A DNA stretch of 11,108 nt from Candidatus Methanophagales archaeon. Lineage in GTDB: Archaea > Halobacteriota > Syntropharchaeia > Alkanophagales > Methanospirareceae. The position numbers and the translations under genes are program-made. The number at the start of each line of letters is the position of its first letter. The stretch's first letter is position 1. The stretch covers positions 1-11,108 of the forward strand of contig PIXU01000089.1 in assembly GCA_003601795.1 (NCBI GenBank), written 5' to 3'. Under the pieces are notes generated by a model. The model saw only the letters and a program-made list of their open reading frames with translations, had not been told where the DNA came from and did not search any database. Positions 5,843 to 11,108 of this stretch are shown here, piece after piece.

Positions 5843-6439
5843 ATGGATACCAAATCACATTTGATATTTGGAGAGGAGATATGCAGATATTTTGATTGGA
5901 GTGAAGACTACGCACAGTGGGCTATTGCACCTGACATGGATATGAGCTTTCTTCACAGATATTATCGTCATAGATTTTCTACACTAGAAGCGATATACAA
6001 AGAATATCCTAAAATAGCTCATGGAATTCCCATTAAAGATAAGCAGATTATCGGAACTCTCATTCTCTCTCATTTTTATCTTGATATTTTTAATGGCCCA
6101 ATATTCTGTTGGGGTATTTGGTTCCCTGCCAGTCATATACCGCCAGAAATGACGGATGATTTGCTAAATTTGATAATTAAAGAGCGGGAGAAGAAATTCT
6201 ACGAAGAAAGCCGCAAGCGTTTCAAAGATATTCTTTCACATTATCTATCACAAAATGAATTCTGCGGCTCTCTTCTGAATACTCTGCGGCTAGCTACAGC
6301 TTGGTTGCCTCGCTTTAAATTCCGAGATGCCTTAAATCAGTTTAAGAAATTTACGGGCTGGAAGGATTTTCCATTGTGGGGCGACGAAAGACACAGCTCT
6401 TATTATTTCCTTCTGAAATATCATTTTAAATACTTCTAA
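5843..6439 (+). CDS. Putative metal-dependent hydrolase (YdjM / zinc phospholipase C-like His-Asp pattern)
   Basis: ATG 5843 has GGAG at 5834-5837 and starts one base after the previous stop. The 198-residue product has an ordered set of His and Asp residues that resembles the YdjM/DUF457 metal-dependent hydrolases and, more distantly, zinc-dependent phospholipase C. These are HLIFG (His6), APDMD (Asp31, Asp33), LHRYYRHR (His38, His43) and LSHFYLD (His77, Asp81). Known YdjM proteins are mostly membrane-bound. This one has no clear transmembrane helices apart from a hydrophobic patch near 69-92, so it is probably soluble. The C-terminal half is rich in aromatic and basic residues and is not recognised. 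The substrate is unknown. The motif match is by eye, so treat the family as a hypothesis; a purely structural role for the fold is possible. Confidence 0.5.
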   Translation: MDTKSHLIFGEEICRYFDWSEDYAQWAIAPDMDMSFLHRYYRHRFSTLEAIYKEYPKIAHGIPIKDKQIIGTLILSHFYLDIFNGPIFCWGIWFPASHIPPEMTDDLLNLIIKEREKKFYEESRKRFKDILSHYLSQNEFCGSLLNTLRLATAWLPRFKFRDALNQFKKFTGWKDFPLWGDERHSSYYFLLKYHFKYF

Positions 6440-6442
6440 GAG

Positions 6443-7102
6443 ATGATAGCTTTTCTACGGAAATTTTTTAACTTTAGGATGTTTCTTCCTAAGCAATTGG
6501 AGGTGCGAAGACATCTCCGCTCGCTTGTGGATATTCTTGAATTGGTAGCTAACAGCACCAAGGATGAGAATGCAGTAGAGAGATATAAATCAATTAAAAC
6601 ATTAGAAGCAAAAGCCGATGAGATAATTCATGAAATCTCAAATAAGCTCGCTTACGATCATACACGAGTAACCGAAGAAAAAGCTGATATTAAACATCTC
6701 GCAGAGTGCATAGATGATGTGATAGATAATTTAACAGAGGCAATGTTTTTATTAACAGTAATAAGACCGCCTGATGATAGCTGCTATCACTTTTTATCGC
6801 TACTTGATGAAGCTATCCAGCATATTAGAATGTCTATTTATTTAATCACCGCTAAAGATTGGCGAGCAAGAGAACAAGATATTATTAAATCATGTGAAGA
6901 GGTAAATCGTATAGAAAATCTTGGGGATAATCACTATCGCTCTCTCTTTGTAAGTATCAAGCAACAGAAATATAAGAATATTCAGGAGCTCAAAGAATCT
7001 TTTCTCTATCTGCGAGTGATAGATTTCTTGGAAAGAGCCTTAGACGCTTGTGAAGATGTTGCAGATATGGTGGATACAATTCGTTTAAAGGGAGGCGTGT
7101 AA
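6443..7102 (+). CDS. DUF47 / PhoU-like protein (putative phosphate transport regulator)
   Basis: An all-helical 219-residue protein matching the DUF47 family, distant relatives of PhoU. In cells these genes usually sit beside PiT-type phosphate transporters and are thought to regulate phosphate uptake. The repeated acidic metal-binding pattern is visible: E55xxxD59 with His63, then CIDDVIDN (Asp91, Asp92, Asp95), then IENLGD (E158xxxD162), and FLERALDACEDVAD (E197, D201, D205). Length is typical for the family and there is no membrane segment. No phosphate transporter gene is in the window, so it would act on a host transporter or on something else. ATG 6443 is 3 bases after the upstream stop, without a clear ribosome binding site, suggesting coupling. 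Next to nucleotide-synthesis genes, a role in phosphate supply is plausible but inferred. Confidence 0.85.
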   Translation: MIAFLRKFFNFRMFLPKQLEVRRHLRSLVDILELVANSTKDENAVERYKSIKTLEAKADEIIHEISNKLAYDHTRVTEEKADIKHLAECIDDVIDNLTEAMFLLTVIRPPDDSCYHFLSLLDEAIQHIRMSIYLITAKDWRAREQDIIKSCEEVNRIENLGDNHYRSLFVSIKQQKYKNIQELKESFLYLRVIDFLERALDACEDVADMVDTIRLKGGV

Positions 7103-7103
7103 G

Positions 7104-7919
7104 ATGATTAAATTCTCAATTATTCTAGCGACTAAAAATTTAATGAGCTCGCCATTTCTTAGAGCGATCGCAGATTGGCCGAGAGATGAAAACTCTGAAT
7201 TAATTATAGTAGATAGCGCTTGGAATCACGAGACAGCAAAGCTATTGAGAGACATAGACAAAGTAGAGCAGATTATTTATATTCCGCCTATTAGAGAGCC
7301 TTATGTGAAGGCACCTCGTTTTAATTTCCGACGAGATTTTAATCGTGCTCTCAATAGTGCCCTCGTTGCTGCCGAGCATGAGCATATTGTCCGAATAGAC
7401 GATTACATTCTTTTGAAAGATGATTTCTTTGAAGTAGCGAGAGCGGATGTAGAAAAATATGGAGAAAGATTAATCATAGGGCAAAAAGCTCATGAGAACG
7501 AAGGGGAGGAGCCTTGGGTAGATTACTTTTCTAAACGAGGATTTCATCCTAAGGAGAGATATGTTGAAGTGAGTAATCCCGCTTTCACTTGGTCTTTCGG
7601 CATCGCATCTCTCCAGGTTCTTCTAAATATTAATGGCTACGACGAACGATACGATATAGGATATGCAGGTGAGGATGCAGATATTTTCGCTAGATACACA
7701 ATTTATACAAAGAAAAAGCCAGTGCTTGATAAACAATTGATGGGCTATGGTCTAAAACATGATAGACAGAGAGAGGATATTCTGCCAGCTCGGTGGATTT
7801 ACGAAGCTACTTTGCCCGAAATAAAACATGGAAAGACATGGGCGTATAATCCTATAAATCTATCTGAAGTAAGAAAGCAACTAAAAGACGAGCTACGAGA
7901 AAAGTTCTCAGTTAGATAG
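7104..7919 (+). CDS. GT-A fold glycosyltransferase (family 2-like, galactosyltransferase-type C-terminal motif)
   Basis: Predicted to transfer a sugar from a nucleotide-sugar donor. The N-terminus FSIILATKN with ELIIVDSAWN (32-41) matches the nucleotide-binding half of GT-A enzymes. IVRIDDYILLKDDF (95-108) supplies the acidic pair Asp99-Asp100 in the place of the metal-binding DxD. NGYDERYDIGYAGEDAD (177-192 plus) is the acceptor-side motif seen in galactosyltransferase-type C-terminal domains, with Glu190-Asp191 as the likely catalytic acids. It is 271 residues long with no membrane helix, hence cytoplasmic. GGGAGG at 7090-7095 gives 8-base spacing to ATG 7104, and the previous stop is just one base upstream. 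It is the last plus-strand gene. The acceptor is unknown: virion protein, cell-surface glycan or modified DNA are all possible. Confidence 0.85.
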   Translation: MIKFSIILATKNLMSSPFLRAIADWPRDENSELIIVDSAWNHETAKLLRDIDKVEQIIYIPPIREPYVKAPRFNFRRDFNRALNSALVAAEHEHIVRIDDYILLKDDFFEVARADVEKYGERLIIGQKAHENEGEEPWVDYFSKRGFHPKERYVEVSNPAFTWSFGIASLQVLLNINGYDERYDIGYAGEDADIFARYTIYTKKKPVLDKQLMGYGLKHDRQREDILPARWIYEATLPEIKHGKTWAYNPINLSEVRKQLKDELREKFSVR

Positions 7920-7936
7920 TATCTTTATAGTGTAAT

Positions 7937-7976
7937 CCGCTGCTCCAGAATTAGAGATAAAAAAGTGGAGCAACGG
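7937..7976. terminator. Imperfect hairpin between convergent genes
   Basis: Arms CCGCTGCTCCA (7937-7947) and TGGAGCAACGG (7966-7976) pair over 11 positions with one C-A mismatch, around an 18-base loop. It lies in the gap between the convergent glycosyltransferase and tape-measure genes. The plus strand lacks a T run after it, so it is not a classic intrinsic terminator for that strand. It may instead protect a transcript 3' end. Confidence 0.5.
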
Positions 7977-7979
7977 CGG

Positions 7980-7996
7980 AAAAAGAAAAAAAGAAA
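7980..7996 (-). terminator. T-rich tract downstream of the tape-measure gene
   Basis: On the minus strand this reads as runs of T broken by single C residues, starting 5 bases after the TAG stop of the tape-measure gene. T-rich tracts without a preceding hairpin are enough for termination in archaea, so this is the probable end of the minus-strand transcript. On this strand the hairpin at 7937-7976 comes after, not before, the tract. Confidence 0.5.
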
Positions 7997-8001
7997 TCGG
8001 A

Positions 8002-11000
8002 CTATACATAATAGTTTTCTAATTCCTTAATGAAGCGCTGGAAGTCCTCTGCTCTTCCAACATTTAAATTATTGATATGGACAGCTAACTGGCGACTTAC
8101 TTCTACTCTTTCTTTTTTCCTACCACGCCTAATTTCCTCCACTAATTCTCGTGGTAGGATAAATTCCCCTTTATGGATGAGTGCATACCCCGTCCTCAAG
8201 ACATATCCGCCTGTCTGCGCTGCTGGAGGCCCGCCACCGCCAGCCACAGCGCCCGCTGGAGCCGCCTTTATCCATTCTGCAATCTCTTTTGACATGATGG
8301 GAGTAATTTGTATCTCAACGATTTTTCCTGTATTTTGTTCAATCCACTCATTTAATTTAGTAGTAGCGGGATCTGTATTTAAATTTAAGTATGTTGTCAG
8401 CTCAGCCATCTCTGGTATATTTAATGCTGTCTCTGCAAACTCATTCAGCTCAGCCGTAGCTGCGGGCATCTCACCCGTTACTCCATAAACCCATTGATAG
8501 AAGTATCTCACAAGGTCAAGCCAGCCCATTTTCTGCTGGCGAAGAATTGGATTTTGCTCCGACATCACATCATTAACAACCTGTTGAGCGAAGGAAACCA
8601 TCCGTGCCATAAGAGCCTGTTTTCGCTGTGCAGCTGCATTCATATCTCCCGCTTTTGCGGCTGTTTCATATTCTGCTACTAATTTTTCTAAAGTCTCTAT
8701 CTGGGAGCTGTATTCCCGTCTAAACATAATACCTGGCGCTGTATATCTAAGCCTCCTATCTAATTCTGTTTTTGCTTCGGCTGTTCCAAAGATTGCATCA
8801 ATATAATTATCAATGATTCGCCAGCCTTTATTGAACTCCTCAAAGAAATCCGCAACCGTCTCTGCGGTTCTACGCATGCGTGCATCAAGGCTCTCTGTCG
8901 CTTCTACTAAAGCCTTATGTTCTTCCCGAATTTTCGTTGCTATCGGAAGATAGTTCTCCTCCTCCTTTCGCAGTAATCGCCAGCCATCACTTGTAAATAC
9001 TAGCGTGTATCCAGAATCGGCCAGATATTTATTTAAGTCTTGAATTACAGGGCCTGCTCCTTTACCAAGAATAATACCTTCTTCAAGTCGTTCTCCGAAA
9101 TCAGCTAGCTTATCGGAAGGAATATTACGCTTTAAATCTGCATATAATGGCCCTTCTTTACTAAGAAGAGCGAGACCAATTGCACGATCACGATTTACAA
9201 GATTTAAATAATTACTGTAATATTTATAATGAGTTAGATAATCGTCAATATAAACTAAATTCTTACGGCTGATAGTTCCCTCATCAGAGGCTGCTCTCGC
9301 TGCTGCTACAGTGGAATCGATTAAATCTTTCTTTATTCTTGCACGCTCTAAATCAGCTCTTGCTATAAATTCTTGGTATCGTCCCCATTCTTGTGCAGCC
9401 TTAATTTGCTCTTCCGTCGCATCTGTAACTTTCTTATTTTCTCGTAGTCGCCGATAGATATTCTCAAGTGTTTCTCGTCCGTATTTTTCTTCAAGGCGTC
9501 CTTGGAGCTCACGGGCTTTTCTAATGTCCTGAGAGACCGCATAGTATTGTGTCTCTTTATCCCGTAAATCATCAACAGTGATACCTTCTTCTTCTAATAG
9601 AGAGATTACTTCACCTGTGCGAGCAAATATATCATCCGTTCCAGAGAGAACCGTTTGAACATACTGAGAATATGCAGCTTCCGTCTGCTCCACCTCACGC
9701 CTTCTAACTCGCCAAGCTTCAGCTGCCCATCTCTCCTCGCCTCTCCGATAGCGTTCCCACGCTGCTTCCAAGCCTGGAGGCATCCAGCCTGCTGGCTTCG
9801 TCATAAGCTCCATAGTTCTCTCTACGAAGGGTGGAGCTTCTTTGAATATTTCAACCCATTCAGCGGTTCCTTTAGACATTAACTTAATACCCTCACGAGT
9901 TTCTGGAAAAATGTGCTCAATTAAACCAGTAAACCAATTAGAAAGTGTTTCTACCGCAGGCGCCAGTGCAGCTCCTATACTTCGTTTTAATCTATCAAAA
10001 CTATTGCTCGCTTTCTTAAGTGAGACGGAAGTGGCATCCATCCATTTGCTGAAATCCTTTGATAATCTGGTTCCATAAACCATTTCACGATGAGCGGCTT
10101 CCATTCGCTCCTCGAGCAGAGAATAATGTTCTGCAAGAGTTAAAACAGCAAACCCAGCTACGCTTCCGAATATTTCATATACTATTCTAGCTCTCTCTGC
10201 CTCGTCATTAATACTAGATAAATATTTAAGAAATTCTTTGAGAGCTTTAGCGGGATTCTCTCTTATGGTATCACCAAAATCTCGGAATTCATCTCCAGCC
10301 CTTGCCATCACAGCGGTAATTTTTTCTGATTTCTCCAAAAACTCCCGCAGAAAGGCTCTCAGTCTGGTTCCCGCTCGCTCCGCTCCCATTCCTGCATCTA
10401 TTAAAGTCGTCGCCATAGCTGCAGCCTCGTCAGCTGTAATCCCAAGATTAACAGCTGAAGCGCCTACTCGTGTCATAGCATTGACGATATCATCTGCATC
10501 CGCAACGGAGACTACAGCTAAATAATGCATCATAGAAGCGAGTCGTTCAGCCTCTTCAATTGGAATATTAAAAGCTCGTGAGATTTTGAGAAGAGCCTCC
10601 GAGGCTTCATCTGCACTCCATCCAGTAACCTGTGTAAATTTAACAAGTGCAAGAGTAAAGCGTTTTAATTCATTCTCGCCAGTAACACCCGCTTTTGCAG
10701 CGGCTCGTGCGATACCAAGCATTTCAGTAGCTGAAACAGGTAAAATTCTTTCAAGAGATGTGAAAGCTTGAGACAACCTATTTGCGGTCTCGATGGTTAA
10801 ACTTCCCGAGACTCGTAAATCCATGAGTGCATTTTCATAATTAGTAAAAGATTCAACACAAGCTCCAATTATTCTACCAAAAGTATTAATTGCAGCTGTT
10901 GCGAGAAATATGGGACCGAGAAGTTTTAATGAGCCAATAGAAACACGGTCTATAAATCGAGACAGCTTACCCATTCCTGTTTGAAGATGATAGATTGCTC

Positions 11001-11108
11001 CATAAAACGCTCGCTGTCTTGGAGTTAGTTTTCGTAAGACAGCGCCTTGCTGTGTATATGCATTCTTCACAGCTATTATTCTTTGCGCTAGCGTTTTTGT
11101 CCTTGCAT
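8002..11108 (-). CDS. Tail tape-measure protein (5' end outside window)
   Basis: Sets tail length in tailed viruses and is packed inside the tail tube. The first third matches the phage tail tape-measure domain (TP901/PhageMin_Tail type), with features such as NYENALMDLRVSG, SATEMLGIARAAAKAG, TQVTGWSADEASEAL and RAGTRLRAFLREF. A hydrophobic stretch near the N-terminus (LLGPIFLATAAINTFGRIIG) is the usual membrane-active segment. A long charged helical middle follows. The C-terminus has a Gly/Pro/Ala linker and then TGGYVLRTGYALIHKGEFILP, a common ending of tape-measure proteins. The GTG at 11070 lacks a ribosome binding site, and the frame stays open through 12 more codons to the window edge. 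The true start is therefore probably beyond it and at least 1034 residues are visible. Convergent to the other genes, it probably belongs to a late structural module on the right. Confidence 0.93.
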   Translation of the reverse strand, partial: ARTKTLAQRIIAVKNAYTQQGAVLRKLTPRQRAFYGAIYHLQTGMGKLSRFIDRVSIGSLKLLGPIFLATAAINTFGRIIGACVESFTNYENALMDLRVSGSLTIETANRLSQAFTSLERILPVSATEMLGIARAAAKAGVTGENELKRFTLALVKFTQVTGWSADEASEALLKISRAFNIPIEEAERLASMMHYLAVVSVADADDIVNAMTRVGASAVNLGITADEAAAMATTLIDAGMGAERAGTRLRAFLREFLEKSEKITAVMARAGDEFRDFGDTIRENPAKALKEFLKYLSSINDEAERARIVYEIFGSVAGFAVLTLAEHYSLLEERMEAAHREMVYGTRLSKDFSKWMDATSVSLKKASNSFDRLKRSIGAALAPAVETLSNWFTGLIEHIFPETREGIKLMSKGTAEWVEIFKEAPPFVERTMELMTKPAGWMPPGLEAAWERYRRGEERWAAEAWRVRRREVEQTEAAYSQYVQTVLSGTDDIFARTGEVISLLEEEGITVDDLRDKETQYYAVSQDIRKARELQGRLEEKYGRETLENIYRRLRENKKVTDATEEQIKAAQEWGRYQEFIARADLERARIKKDLIDSTVAAARAASDEGTISRKNLVYIDDYLTHYKYYSNYLNLVNRDRAIGLALLSKEGPLYADLKRNIPSDKLADFGERLEEGIILGKGAGPVIQDLNKYLADSGYTLVFTSDGWRLLRKEEENYLPIATKIREEHKALVEATESLDARMRRTAETVADFFEEFNKGWRIIDNYIDAIFGTAEAKTELDRRLRYTAPGIMFRREYSSQIETLEKLVAEYETAAKAGDMNAAAQRKQALMARMVSFAQQVVNDVMSEQNPILRQQKMGWLDLVRYFYQWVYGVTGEMPAATAELNEFAETALNIPEMAELTTYLNLNTDPATTKLNEWIEQNTGKIVEIQITPIMSKEIAEWIKAAPAGAVAGGGGPPAAQTGGYVLRTGYALIHKGEFILPRELVEEIRRGRKKERVEVSRQLAVHINNLNVGRAEDFQRFIKELENYYV

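Noticed and set aside
8030..10771. Several plus-strand open frames opposite the tape-measure gene
   Set aside because: They are antisense reflections of a recognisable protein, with low-complexity Ser/Ala/Pro-rich translations and no domain signature.
1..11108. CRISPR arrays, tRNA or rRNA genes, insertion sequences, attachment sites
   Set aside because: No regularly spaced direct repeats, cloverleaf-like sequence, transposase or integrase motif was seen on reading either strand.

Overview
This 11.1-kb AT-rich window looks like part of the genome of a tailed virus (head-tail type) or a provirus derived from one. The firmest markers are a long tail tape-measure gene on the minus strand and a dense plus-strand run of small unknown genes, three DNA methyltransferases and metabolic genes. 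The class III (oxygen-sensitive) ribonucleotide reductase implies an anaerobic host. Heavy use of AGA/AGG arginine and ATA isoleucine codons, a DUF47/PhoU-like protein and small Cys-rich proteins make an archaeal host (a methanogen or relative) my preferred guess. An anaerobic bacterial host is not excluded, because strong GGAGG-type ribosome binding sites occur in both groups.

Layout. Positions 1-7919 form one plus-strand, operon-like block with gaps of 0 to about 55 bases and two 13-base gene overlaps. It starts with the C-terminal part of anaerobic ribonucleotide reductase (NrdD, entering from the left edge). A small unknown gene, a Dam-type (alpha class) adenine methyltransferase, and a protein made of two copies of one Cys4 motif follow. 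Next come an unknown 82-residue gene, a small membrane protein that appears split by a +1 frameshift, and another small unknown gene. Two tandem beta-class DNA methyltransferases and an orotate phosphoribosyltransferase follow. The block ends with a zinc-ribbon-like protein, an unlisted-size (54-residue) very basic protein, a putative metal-dependent hydrolase, a DUF47/PhoU-like protein and a GT-A glycosyltransferase. Positions 8002-11108 hold the tape-measure gene in convergent orientation. It is still open at the right edge. The 82-base convergent junction contains an imperfect hairpin and a T-rich tract that probably ends the minus-strand transcript.

How the genes may work together (inference): NrdD makes dNTPs without oxygen, the orotate phosphoribosyltransferase feeds the pyrimidine pool, and the PhoU-like protein may tune phosphate handling. 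This would be a nucleotide and phosphate supply set for genome replication. The three methyltransferases, with no nuclease gene visible beside them, suit protection of viral DNA against host restriction or regulation by methylation. The glycosyltransferase could modify virion, cell surface or DNA. The minus-strand tail gene is probably part of a separately transcribed late structural module lying to the right.
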